DNA of 40,532 nucleotides, from assembly GCA_902785425.1 (NCBI GenBank), contig CACZYP010000012.1, forward strand, positions 1 to 40,532. Reading direction: 5' to 3'. The position numbers were made by a program, and so were the translations under genes. A model generated the notes under the pieces. That model was not told where the DNA came from. It was given only the letters and a program-made list of their open reading frames with translations, and did not search any database. The DNA comes from an uncultured Ruminococcus sp. Lineage in GTDB: Bacteria; Bacillota; Clostridia; Oscillospirales; Acutalibacteraceae. Shown in pieces: positions 14,651 through 23,299 of the stretch. Position 1 is the stretch's first letter, and each line of letters opens with the position of its first letter.

Positions 14651-16102
14651 TCAAAAAAATGCAAGAACGTTCATAACTACGGCAGATACAAGCATTATCA
14701 CCAGCATTACGATATGGTGGGGGAGTTCCTCGGCGATCAATCCTACAAATTCACGCAGAAATGCGTTCGGGAAGAAATACCACTTTGTTTTTGAAGCGAT
14801 ACCCTGCGCTGTAAGTTTGTTCTTGCGGGCTAAAGTGTAGCCTCTGAAAACGTGATAATTGGTTGTGGCAAAAGCAGCGTTATAACTTTCGCTTTTGCAG
14901 TGTTCTTCTATCTTCTGTTTTGAAAACTTCATGTTTTCAAATGTGTTTACAGAATTGTTTTCGATCAGGATACGCTCGGGCGGTGTGCCTTTTTTCTGCA
15001 AGTAGCGGCTTATTGCTTCACTTTCGGATATGATCTCGTCGTCTCCCTGACCGCCCGACGGAACGAACACGGCGTGCCTGCCCACAGCTTCAAACTGTTC
15101 ACGCTCAAAAGCAAGCGCTGCGTCTGCTCTTGCTTTAAGAATGGGTGTAAGTCTTCCATCGGGAAGAATTGCGCAGCCGAGGATTATGATGTAATCACGG
15201 TCAAAAGGTGGCTTGTGCTTTGAAGCAAGTATTGACGAAAGGATCGTTGCAAACAGCATGCATTCAAAATACAGCACAATGAAAGATATAACTGTGTTGA
15301 CTGATGTTATGAATGCGACCTCATGCGCCGAACCCGAAGCATTCAGACCGAACTTAACTGTCAGTATCGTGCCGATCATCCACAATAAGCTGGATATTAT
15401 GCCGAGCATGTTAAGAACATGAAAGCCTTCGTGGCGTATAAGTGAAAGATTGCTTATCGAAACGGAAGCTGCAAGTATCAGCATCAGCGGCACCATTAGC
15501 AGTGAAAGCAGAGTGCCCGTGCTTGATATACACAAAAACAAGTCTGCTAACGTGTGCGAACCATGCAAATACATTATAAGAACGACAGCCTGCATTCCGA
15601 AAAACTGCCCAAGACCGCCCCTTACGATCATATTATATGAGTAATGTGCCTGTCTGCGGTGACGGTTGTATGAGCTGAGCATAGCAACACAGATAAGCAG
15701 CATTCCTATGAGCATGCTGATCTCTATAAGCTTTGAACCGTTCATATCGAGTATATTGCGGTATACAACTATCCCAAGCTTTGTAACGGTGAAAATACAG
15801 TAAACGACGGTATCATCACCCGTATTTCCTTGGATCTTCACAGTCACAGCGTCCTTTCCCGGCATTGCAGAGCTTACGGTCATATGGAGCGTGTGATCAG
15901 AGCAATACAGTTCATCGACCTTTATATTGCCGTTTTTGATCTCATATGAAATGCTTGTTTGTTTTGTATCAACGTTGGGAAGTTCGTATTTAAGATGATA
16001 CGTGTCACCTGCGATCAGTATATAAACGCAGGTGGTCAGTGCGATCATCAGCAGAATAGATATAAGAAGAAGCATTGGTTTTTCTTTGAAAAGCTTTTTC
16101 AT
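14651..16102 (-). CDS. YdcF/DUF218-domain multi-pass membrane protein
   Basis: 483 residues. The ATG at 16102 is chosen for the GGGAG eight bases upstream; a TTG six bases earlier is unlikely. An N-terminal membrane segment (~8-30) and an extracellular beta-rich part (~35-115) are followed by five or six membrane segments (~120-300). The cytoplasmic or extracytoplasmic DUF218 domain follows, starting YIIILGCAILPDGRLTP with the later SGGQGDDEIISESEAISRYL and ENNSVNTFENM motifs. A last membrane segment ends the protein. DUF218 proteins (ElyC, SanA, YdcF) are linked to envelope polysaccharide metabolism in other bacteria. Divergent from the phosphatase operon. Confidence 0.85.
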   Translation of the reverse strand: MKKLFKEKPMLLLISILLMIALTTCVYILIAGDTYHLKYELPNVDTKQTSISYEIKNGNIKVDELYCSDHTLHMTVSSAMPGKDAVTVKIQGNTGDDTVVYCIFTVTKLGIVVYRNILDMNGSKLIEISMLIGMLLICVAMLSSYNRHRRQAHYSYNMIVRGGLGQFFGMQAVVLIMYLHGSHTLADLFLCISSTGTLLSLLMVPLMLILAASVSISNLSLIRHEGFHVLNMLGIISSLLWMIGTILTVKFGLNASGSAHEVAFITSVNTVISFIVLYFECMLFATILSSILASKHKPPFDRDYIIILGCAILPDGRLTPILKARADAALAFEREQFEAVGRHAVFVPSGGQGDDEIISESEAISRYLQKKGTPPERILIENNSVNTFENMKFSKQKIEEHCKSESYNAAFATTNYHVFRGYTLARKNKLTAQGIASKTKWYFFPNAFLREFVGLIAEELPHHIVMLVIMLVSAVVMNVLAFF

Positions 16103-16132
16103 AAGCAAAACTCCCGATAGTATGTTTATTTG

Positions 16133-16161
16133 ATGTTACCATACTTCAGAAAATATGTCAA
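16133..16161 (-). promoter_or_regulatory. Promoter of the DUF218 gene
   Basis: On the minus strand a perfect TTGACA (16156-16161), 17 bases, TAACAT (16133-16138). I see no equally good promoter for the divergent operon in this 85-base gap. Confidence 0.65.
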
Positions 16162-16187
16162 CTTCATAAAGGAGCTGTAAAAACAGT

Positions 16188-17957
16188 ATGAAATTAGTGC
16201 TGAAAAACAAAGGAAGTATAATACTTGAAGTCGCTATCCTGATGATGATAGGCGTTATAGTTGCAGGGCAGCTGACGTACAATACGCAAAGGATACTTTC
16301 ACGCAAAAGCATAAATCACGAAACCGAACTGCTTGCAAGCCGTGTCTCGGATGAGGTCGCAGCAGCAGTAAACGAATATCCTGCAAGCAAATGGCTTATG
16401 CGCTACTGGTACGAGCACAGTGCAGAGCTTGATATTGAATACGACGTTGATTTTTCCGAGAATACAAAAACAGAAGAAAAATGCAGACTTTTTACCGAGC
16501 GTCATCCGCAAGCTTTGCTGAAGTACATGACGACAGAAGAGGTAGAAGCGCTTTCGCCCGAAGATCAGAAGCTGTATGCGGAAATAACGTATTCATGGCT
16601 CATCACCCGTGTGAATCAGATCAAGCGCAACCACGCTGTGTCGTTCCTTTTCTGCGTTATTACGGAGGAGCCTTATGATTCGCAGTTCTTCCTTTTCAGT
16701 GCCGCAGAAAAGGGCGCTGTCAGGGGTACAAATTACGAAGAGGTTTATCCGCTCGGAACGATTTCGGCGGTGAATGAAAGTCAGCAGGAGGCTATGAGCA
16801 ATGCCATGCGCTATTCGAGCCACCTTGCAGACGCAGGCAAATATGTCGATTATTACGCATATCTTGATAAGATCGACGATCACGGCGTACTGATAGGTAT
16901 GACCTATAATCTTTCAAGTCTTACCGAGAACATCAGGCTGCAAACTATCCGTGTTTCAGGCGTTTCGATGTGTTTTCATCTGTTTCAGATGGTACTGTGC
17001 CTTCTGCTTTTGTTTATTGCCGTGCTTCGCCCGATGAAAGAGATACAGTATCACATAAGACTGTATACCGAGAACAAGGACAGTGCGACGGTTGAAAAAG
17101 AGCTTTCAAAGGTGCACCCGAACAACGAGATAGGCGTTCTTTCGGAGGACGTTATCTCACTTGCTAAAGAAATAGACGAACACGTTAAAAGTATTGAAAA
17201 GATCACAGCCGAAAAAGAACGTGCAAACACCGAGCTTGCACTTGCCACGCAGATCCAGGCAAACACTCTGCCGAACATTTTCCCGCCGTATCCCGAGCGT
17301 GACGATATAGATATCTTTGCTTCGATGACGCCTGCGAAAGAGGTAGGCGGTGACTTTTACGACTTTTTCCTGATAGATCACGATCACCTCGGAATGATGA
17401 TCGCAGATGTTTCGGGCAAGGGAGTTCCTGCCGCTTTGTTTATGATGTCGTCAAAGATATTGATCGAAAACATCGCCCTTATGGGTCCTGAGCCTGCGCA
17501 GGTGCTTGAAAGAGCAAACGCTCAGATATGCAAGAATAACGTGACCGATACTTTTGTTACTGTATGGTACGGCGTTCTTGAGATATCAACGGGAAAGGTC
17601 AAGGCTGCAAACGCAGGCCATGAATACCCGATACTCAAAGGCAAGGACGGCAAGTTCGAGATCTTCAAGGATAAGCACGGCTTTGTTCTCGGCGTTATGG
17701 AGGGCATGAAATACCGTCAGTACGAATTTGAGATGGAACACGGTGATACGCTCTTCCTGTATACCGACGGCGCACCGGAGGCGACCGACGCACAGGAGGA
17801 AATGTTCGGTATGGACAGGCTTCTTGCTTCACTCAACAAAAAACCGAACGAAACGCCGAAGGAGCTTACCGAGATCGTCAGGGCGGACGTTAATGAGTTT
17901 GTCGGCGATGCGGAGCAGTTCGATGATCTTACGATGCTGTGCATAAAGCGAACATAA
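16188..17957 (+). CDS. Membrane SpoIIE/RsbU-type PP2C phosphatase, copy A
   Basis: 589 residues. Two membrane segments (~11-30 and ~258-280) flank an extracytoplasmic sensor of ~225 residues. A HAMP-like and coiled-coil linker (~281-350) follows, then the SpoIIE phosphatase domain (~365-589). Metal-binding motifs are intact: EVGGDF (385-390), DVSGKG (407-412), a DGAPEATD motif, and the final DDLTML. The family dephosphorylates STAS-domain anti-sigma antagonists in partner-switch pathways; no such STAS gene is in the window. First gene of a long operon. AAGGAG lies 13 bases before the ATG, with a small CTGT/ACAG hairpin between that could shorten the distance. Confidence 0.88.
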   Translation: MKLVLKNKGSIILEVAILMMIGVIVAGQLTYNTQRILSRKSINHETELLASRVSDEVAAAVNEYPASKWLMRYWYEHSAELDIEYDVDFSENTKTEEKCRLFTERHPQALLKYMTTEEVEALSPEDQKLYAEITYSWLITRVNQIKRNHAVSFLFCVITEEPYDSQFFLFSAAEKGAVRGTNYEEVYPLGTISAVNESQQEAMSNAMRYSSHLADAGKYVDYYAYLDKIDDHGVLIGMTYNLSSLTENIRLQTIRVSGVSMCFHLFQMVLCLLLLFIAVLRPMKEIQYHIRLYTENKDSATVEKELSKVHPNNEIGVLSEDVISLAKEIDEHVKSIEKITAEKERANTELALATQIQANTLPNIFPPYPERDDIDIFASMTPAKEVGGDFYDFFLIDHDHLGMMIADVSGKGVPAALFMMSSKILIENIALMGPEPAQVLERANAQICKNNVTDTFVTVWYGVLEISTGKVKAANAGHEYPILKGKDGKFEIFKDKHGFVLGVMEGMKYRQYEFEMEHGDTLFLYTDGAPEATDAQEEMFGMDRLLASLNKKPNETPKELTEIVRADVNEFVGDAEQFDDLTMLCIKRT

Positions 17958-17970
17958 AGGAGGTCCTTTC

Positions 17971-18378
17971 ATGAGCGATACCCTACAGATCAAGGCTTTG
18001 GTCAATAACCTTCCGTCGGTGCTTTCGTTTATCGACAAAAAGCTCGAAGAAAACGGCTGCCCGCCGAGAGTGATCTGTCAGATAGATACCGTAGCGGAAG
18101 AGATCTTCGTTAATATTGCAAATTACGCTTACGCACCCGAAACGGGCAGTATGTCTGTCGGTATAGAGTGCAGCAGCAAAGCGGCAGTGCTTACTTTTAC
18201 GGATCAGGGCACAGCATACGATCCTTTTATTCGCAGCGATCCCGATGTGACGCTCAGTGCAAAAGACCGCAGTATCGGAGGCCTCGGTGTATTTATGGTC
18301 AAGAAGATGACAGATGAATTTTCATACAGGAGAGAAAACGGAAGCAACATTCTGACGATAAAGAAAACGTTTGACTGA
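17971..18378 (+). CDS. RsbW-like serine kinase / anti-sigma ATPase, copy A
   Basis: 135 residues, a single HATPase_c_2 domain. The N box is AEEIFVNIANYAY, the G1 box FTDQGTAYDP, and the G2 box IGGLGVFMVKK, all with the key Asn, Asp and Gly residues. RsbW/SpoIIAB-type proteins bind a sigma factor and phosphorylate its STAS antagonist. The gene follows copy A of the phosphatase by 13 bases with AAGGAGG ahead of the ATG. Pairing phosphatase and kinase suggests both act on one unseen antagonist. It could also be a kinase that regulates a non-sigma target. Confidence 0.85.
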   Translation: MSDTLQIKALVNNLPSVLSFIDKKLEENGCPPRVICQIDTVAEEIFVNIANYAYAPETGSMSVGIECSSKAAVLTFTDQGTAYDPFIRSDPDVTLSAKDRSIGGLGVFMVKKMTDEFSYRRENGSNILTIKKTFD

Positions 18379-18419
18379 AACTGCACCTTTGCGGTTTCAC
18401 AGCAAAAAGAGGTGAGATC

Positions 18420-20135
18420 ATGCCGACAAAGACCGTAAGAGAAATGAACTCTTTTGAGAGGATGAGAAAATCCATCGGAGTGAGAACGTTCAATGCAACG
18501 CTCATATCTTCGTTTATATTAGGGTTTGTAGCTTTGCTCGTGGGTCTGGGACTGTATACCTACGAGCTTGCGAGCCATTACATTTATGAGGCATTCAACC
18601 TTTCAAAATACGCAGCGGCTGTTATCGAGCAGATAGAGGACGTCGAGCCGTTTTCCGATGCTGTAATGGAGATATACCGCAGTCAGACGCAGGAACAGCT
18701 TGATCAGGTCGGTACGGAAGAATACCGCTCACGTTTTTCGGCATTGACAGAACGTGACGATTACAAAACAGTGCTGTCGGTATTGTCAAATTTCAAAGGC
18801 TCGACCGATATGGACTATATCTATATGGTCATGTATGACAAGGATACTTCTGCGATGGTATATATGGCCGATCCCGATGATCCTGCTGACGCTCTTATGC
18901 CGGGTGAATGGGAAACAGTGTCGCCCGAGGGTATCGATAAGTTTTTAGGCTGGGACGGAAGCGGCGTTCTTTACGATATCGACAAAACCGAGATATACGG
19001 CTGGCTTTGCACGAGCGGTGTGCCGATAAAGAACAAAAGCGGCGAGATTGTTGCATTCGTTCTTACCGATGTTTCGCTTGATAATGTAAAGCATGGCGTC
19101 ATTTCTTTTCTGGTGCAGTATCTCATATCAATGACCGTCATTACACTGATCGTAGCGTTCTCGGCTTCAAAGCACATCAAAAGGACTCTTGTTCTTCCTT
19201 TGAACAAGCTCACCGAGGCCGCTCACTGCTACACCCGTGACAGAGAGGACAAAACGGACACAAGAAACGATCATTTCGCAGAGCTTGACATATCAACAGG
19301 CGACGAGATAGAAGCGCTTGCGCTTATGATGTCAGACATGGAAAGAGATCTTTCAAATTATATCGTTCATCTTACAGAGGTAACAGCCGAAAAAGAACGC
19401 ATAAGCACCGAGCTTGCGCTTTCCACTCAGATACAGGCCAATATGCTTCCGAGCGTATTTCCGCCGTATCCTCAAAGAGATGATTTTTCGCTTTACGCTT
19501 CCATGACTCCCGCAAAGGAAGTCGGCGGAGATTTTTACGATTTCTTCCTCATTGACGACGATCATCTCGGCCTCATAATAGCAGACGTTTCGGGCAAGGG
19601 AGTTCCTGCGGCGCTGTTTATGATGGCTTCAAAGATCCTTCTTGAAAATCTTGCGCTCGGCGGTCTGGAGCCTTCGCAGCTTCTTGCAAAGGCTAACGAT
19701 CAGATATGCAAGGATAACAAAGCAGATATGTTCGTAACAGTATGGTACGGCGTGCTTGAAATATCGACAGGTAAGGTAAAAGCTGCAAACGCAGGTCATG
19801 AATACCCCGTTCTGAAAGGAAAAGACGGCAGATTTGAGCTGTTTAAGGATAAGCACTCCTTCGTTTTAGGCGGTATGGAGGGCGTAAAATACAAGCAGTA
19901 TGAATTTGAAATGGGTCACGGTGATATACTTTTCCTGTATACCGACGGTGTTCCCGAAGCAACAAATAAAAACAAAGAGCTTTTCGGCAGCGAGCGCCTT
20001 GTTGAAGCGCTTAATATCGAACCGGACAGCGATCCGAAAAAGCTTATTGAGACTGTCAAGAGCGAAGCTGATAAATTTGTTTCGGGAGCAGAACAATTTG
20101 ACGATCTGACGATGCTTTGCGTGAAGCGTACATAA
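18420..20135 (+). CDS. Membrane SpoIIE/RsbU-type PP2C phosphatase, copy B
   Basis: 571 residues with the same layout as copy A. Membrane segments lie at ~28-50 and ~226-248. The extracytoplasmic region between them ends in WLCTSGVPIKNKSGEIVAFV-type sequence followed by LTDVS, the shape of a Cache/PAS-like small-molecule sensor. A HAMP-like linker and the SpoIIE domain follow, with EVGGDF, DVSGKG, DGVPEATN and DDLTML intact. The last ~230 residues are close to copy A, whereas the sensors share little. The pair probably listens to two different signals and sends them to similar outputs. GAGGTG precedes the ATG. Confidence 0.88.
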   Translation: MPTKTVREMNSFERMRKSIGVRTFNATLISSFILGFVALLVGLGLYTYELASHYIYEAFNLSKYAAAVIEQIEDVEPFSDAVMEIYRSQTQEQLDQVGTEEYRSRFSALTERDDYKTVLSVLSNFKGSTDMDYIYMVMYDKDTSAMVYMADPDDPADALMPGEWETVSPEGIDKFLGWDGSGVLYDIDKTEIYGWLCTSGVPIKNKSGEIVAFVLTDVSLDNVKHGVISFLVQYLISMTVITLIVAFSASKHIKRTLVLPLNKLTEAAHCYTRDREDKTDTRNDHFAELDISTGDEIEALALMMSDMERDLSNYIVHLTEVTAEKERISTELALSTQIQANMLPSVFPPYPQRDDFSLYASMTPAKEVGGDFYDFFLIDDDHLGLIIADVSGKGVPAALFMMASKILLENLALGGLEPSQLLAKANDQICKDNKADMFVTVWYGVLEISTGKVKAANAGHEYPVLKGKDGRFELFKDKHSFVLGGMEGVKYKQYEFEMGHGDILFLYTDGVPEATNKNKELFGSERLVEALNIEPDSDPKKLIETVKSEADKFVSGAEQFDDLTMLCVKRT

Positions 20136-20147
20136 GGAGGGACTGTT

Positions 20148-20561
20148 TTGAAAGCAACACTTGAGATCACAGCACAAAAAGAAAACCTCGAAGCCGCTCT
20201 CGGCTTTTTGGAGGAACAGCTTGAGTCGGCGGGCTGCTCAATGAAGCAGCAGATGCAGATACAAGTAGCAGCGGAGGAGCTTTTTATCAATGTGGCAAGC
20301 TATGCATACGCTCCCGATAAGGGCAGTGTGACTATAGACTTTTCCTGCGATGAAAGCGGTCTTGTTTCGATAACGTTTATCGACACGGGCGTGCCCTACG
20401 ATCCGACTGCAAAGCCCGACCCCGATCTTATGCTGTCGGCTGCAGAGCGCCCCATAGGCGGACTCGGGATCCTCATGGTAAAGAAAACGATGGATTCTGT
20501 CTTTTACAAAAGGGAGAATGGCTGCAATGTCCTTACGATCACAAAACAGCTTGACCTGTAA
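20148..20561 (+). CDS. RsbW-like serine kinase / anti-sigma ATPase, copy B
   Basis: 137 residues from a TTG with GGAGGG upstream and 12 bases after copy B of the phosphatase. The same HATPase_c_2 boxes are present: AEELFINVASYAY, FIDTGVPYDP and IGGLGILMVKK. It is clearly a paralogue of copy A, from duplication of the phosphatase-kinase pair. The two paralogues differ enough that they may prefer different partners, which cannot be settled from sequence alone. No sigma factor or STAS gene follows; instead the operon continues into peptide-export genes. Confidence 0.85.
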   Translation: MKATLEITAQKENLEAALGFLEEQLESAGCSMKQQMQIQVAAEELFINVASYAYAPDKGSVTIDFSCDESGLVSITFIDTGVPYDPTAKPDPDLMLSAAERPIGGLGILMVKKTMDSVFYKRENGCNVLTITKQLDL

Positions 20562-20598
20562 TTACTGCCAATGATCACGAAGCAAAAGGAGCAGTGTT

Positions 20599-21093
20599 AT
20601 GAGTACAAAACTATTCAGAGAAAAAAGCGTTGAAAAAATATCTTCACCCGATGAGCTTAATACATATATCAAGGTCATTCCTTTGCATATATGGGCTGTT
20701 ATCATTGTGTTCGTTATTATGCTGATAAGCTTGCTGTCGTGGATCGAGATAAAAAATCAGACGCTGTATCTTGTAACGGCAGGCGAGAGTAAGGACGGTA
20801 TGCTTACCTGTTATATAGTTGAAGAGGATTACGATGATATAGTCAAAGCAAAGGATTATATCAGCGCCTGTACATTTATAAGAAACGAAAAAGGCGAAGA
20901 TTACGGCGAACTTATCGGTATAAACGATCTGCCTATCCAGCTCAACGAAGATTACGATCCTTATCTTTTTCATCTGCTTGACCTGCATACTTCCGATTGG
21001 GTCTACGCCGTGGAGTGGAAGACTGATCTTCCCGACGGGATCTACCCCATACTTATTCACGGCAACAACAGCAGATACAGCAAAGATCAATAG
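20599..21093 (+). CDS. Short NHLM-type HlyD-like export accessory protein
   Basis: 164 residues. The N-terminus LFREKSVEKISSPDELNTYIKV followed by a membrane segment (~31-52) is the hallmark start of HlyD-like secretion proteins in NHLM (nitrile-hydratase-leader microcin) systems. What follows is a single beta-rich domain of ~110 residues. The long coiled-coil hairpin and second lipoyl half of the usual ~400-residue adaptor are missing. There is no frameshift and the stop is followed by a normal ribosome site for the next gene, so this looks like a genuine short form. It would sit on the outer side of the membrane beside the exporters encoded downstream. Confidence 0.7.
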   Translation: MSTKLFREKSVEKISSPDELNTYIKVIPLHIWAVIIVFVIMLISLLSWIEIKNQTLYLVTAGESKDGMLTCYIVEEDYDDIVKAKDYISACTFIRNEKGEDYGELIGINDLPIQLNEDYDPYLFHLLDLHTSDWVYAVEWKTDLPDGIYPILIHGNNSRYSKDQ

Positions 21094-21106
21094 GGGAGTG
21101 TTTTGA

Positions 21107-23287
21107 GTGAACAAGAATAAAAAAAGCGCTCCCGTAGTGAAAGTACCTGTGTTGATGCAGATGGAAGCGCTTGAATGCGGTGCCGTAAGTCTTGCGATGA
21201 TACTTGCATACTACGGTAAATGGCTGCCGATAGAAAAAATACGAGAGGACTGCGGCGTATCAAGAGACGGGTCAAACGCAAAAAATATCATGAAGGCTGC
21301 ACGAAGCTACGGTCTTAAGGCAGAAGCTTACAAACTTGAACCTGAGGAACTCAAAGCAGTACACAAGGTGCCTTGTATCATTCACTGGAATCTCAACCAT
21401 TTCGTAGTTTTCAGAGGCTTCAAGGGCGGCAAGGCGTATCTTAACGATCCTGCATACGGAGATTATTCCGTTTCAATGAAAGAATTTGACAAGAGCTTCA
21501 CTGGGATATGTATCTTCATGGAGCCTGACGAGGGCTTTGCCGCAGACGGACACAAAAAAAGCATTATCGGTTTTTCAAGAAAACGCCTTAAAAGATCGAA
21601 CAGCGAGATCGCTGCTATAATCGGCATATCGGTGGTTCTGCTGCTTGCGGGAATACTGGCGCCTCAGCTTTCGGAAAACTTTATAGACTGGTGTCTTGAT
21701 TTTTCGCTTCAGGCCAATTTTATAATGTTCCTTTTTGCGTTTTTCATCATGAGCGCAGTTACTGTAATATCCGAATGGATGAAAGCTTATTTTTTGCTGA
21801 AGATAGACGGCAAAATGGCGGTCGTAGGTAATTCAAGCTACATATGGAAAGTGCTTCATCTGCCGATGAGTTTCTTTTCGCAGCGCCTGGCAGGTGATAT
21901 TCAGCTTCGTCAGTCCGAGAACGGAAAAGTATCGTCTATGCTTATCCAGACGGTCGCCCCGGTTATTCTGAATACGATCGTTATGCTGTTCTATCTGATC
22001 CTGATGCTCAAATACAGCATTCTGCTTTCCTGTATCGGCATCGTTTCTGTTCTGATAAACGGTGCGATAACCTTAGCAGTTTCAAGAGCAAGAATAAACT
22101 ACTCCCGTGTTCAGATCATGGAGCAGGGGAAAATGTACAGCACTGCCGCAACAGGCATCGATATGATAGAAACGCTGAAAGCAAGCAGTGCGGAGCATGC
22201 ATGGGTCGATAAGTGGTCAAACAGTCTTATAGCTGTCAATAACAGCGAGATGAAGCTGAAAAGGCTGAACATCTATTTCGGTTCGATACCCATGCTGGTG
22301 ACATCGCTGACGAATGCTTTCGTCATTTGTTTAGGTTCTGTTCTGATAATGAACGGCGCCATTACAATGGGCATGCTCATGGCGTTTCAGGGCTTTCTTT
22401 CGCAGTTTTTCTCGCCTGTGAATCAACTCGTATCAACAGCTCAGACGATCCAGGAAATGCGCACGCAGATGGAGCGCATCGATGACGTTATGGAGTACGA
22501 GGACGATCAGGCAATGAGCTTCGGTGACGATAAGAAAAGCGATGAATACTGCGGAAACATCAATAAGCTCAAAGGCAACATTACTGTCAGAGGGCTTACG
22601 TTCGGCTATGCGAGAATGAAACCTCCCGTCATCAGTGATATCGATTTTGAGGTAAAACAGGGGCAGACGCTTGCGATAGTAGGTGCGTCGGGCTGCGGAA
22701 AATCGTCGGTAGCAAAGCTTATTGCAGGGCTTTATAAGCCCTGGAGCGGAGAGATACTGATCGATGGGAAATCGATATCCGAAATACCGAGGAGCATCTT
22801 TACGGGTTCTGTAGCGGTAGTAGATCAGGATATCACGCTTTTTGAGGGTACGATATCGGAAAACATAAAGCTCTGGGACAACACCATCGAAGATTTCGAG
22901 ATGCTTCTTGCAGCAAAGGACGCATCGATACATGATGTTATCCTCAGCCGTGAGGGCGGTTTTGACGGCAATGTTTCGGTAAGAGGCGAAAACCTTTCGG
23001 GCGGTCAGCGGCAATGTATCGAGATCGCCCGTGCGCTTGCACAAGATCCGACTATGATAATACTCGACGAAGCTACGAGCGCTCTTGACGCCAAAACAGA
23101 ACATCACGTAGTAAGCGCCGTTAAAAGAAGAGGTGTTACATGTATAATAATAGCTCACCGCCTTTCAACGATACGTGACTGCGATGAGATAATCGTTTTA
23201 AATAATGGAAAAATAGCCGAGCGTGGAACGCATGACGAGCTTATCGCTCTTGACGGCTATTACAAACAGCTTGTTGCGAACGAATAG
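21107..23287 (+). CDS. NHLM-type peptidase/ABC exporter (C39 domain, membrane, ATPase)
   Basis: 726 residues from a GTG with GGGGAG eight bases upstream. Residues ~14-140 form a C39 peptidase with Cys24 (ALECGAVSL), His98 (NLNHFVVFRG) and Asp114 (LNDPAYG). A six-helix ABC membrane domain covers ~175-450, and the ATPase domain ~490-726 has Walker A GASGCGKSS, signature LSGGQRQ and Walker B MIILDEATSALD. Such proteins cut double-glycine leaders and export the mature peptide. All catalytic residues are present, so the exporter should be active. It matches the ABC1 class of NHLM systems, judged by neighbours. No precursor gene is nearby. Confidence 0.9.
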   Translation: MNKNKKSAPVVKVPVLMQMEALECGAVSLAMILAYYGKWLPIEKIREDCGVSRDGSNAKNIMKAARSYGLKAEAYKLEPEELKAVHKVPCIIHWNLNHFVVFRGFKGGKAYLNDPAYGDYSVSMKEFDKSFTGICIFMEPDEGFAADGHKKSIIGFSRKRLKRSNSEIAAIIGISVVLLLAGILAPQLSENFIDWCLDFSLQANFIMFLFAFFIMSAVTVISEWMKAYFLLKIDGKMAVVGNSSYIWKVLHLPMSFFSQRLAGDIQLRQSENGKVSSMLIQTVAPVILNTIVMLFYLILMLKYSILLSCIGIVSVLINGAITLAVSRARINYSRVQIMEQGKMYSTAATGIDMIETLKASSAEHAWVDKWSNSLIAVNNSEMKLKRLNIYFGSIPMLVTSLTNAFVICLGSVLIMNGAITMGMLMAFQGFLSQFFSPVNQLVSTAQTIQEMRTQMERIDDVMEYEDDQAMSFGDDKKSDEYCGNINKLKGNITVRGLTFGYARMKPPVISDIDFEVKQGQTLAIVGASGCGKSSVAKLIAGLYKPWSGEILIDGKSISEIPRSIFTGSVAVVDQDITLFEGTISENIKLWDNTIEDFEMLLAAKDASIHDVILSREGGFDGNVSVRGENLSGGQRQCIEIARALAQDPTMIILDEATSALDAKTEHHVVSAVKRRGVTCIIIAHRLSTIRDCDEIIVLNNGKIAERGTHDELIALDGYYKQLVANE

Positions 23288-23299
23288 GAGGTGGATATC

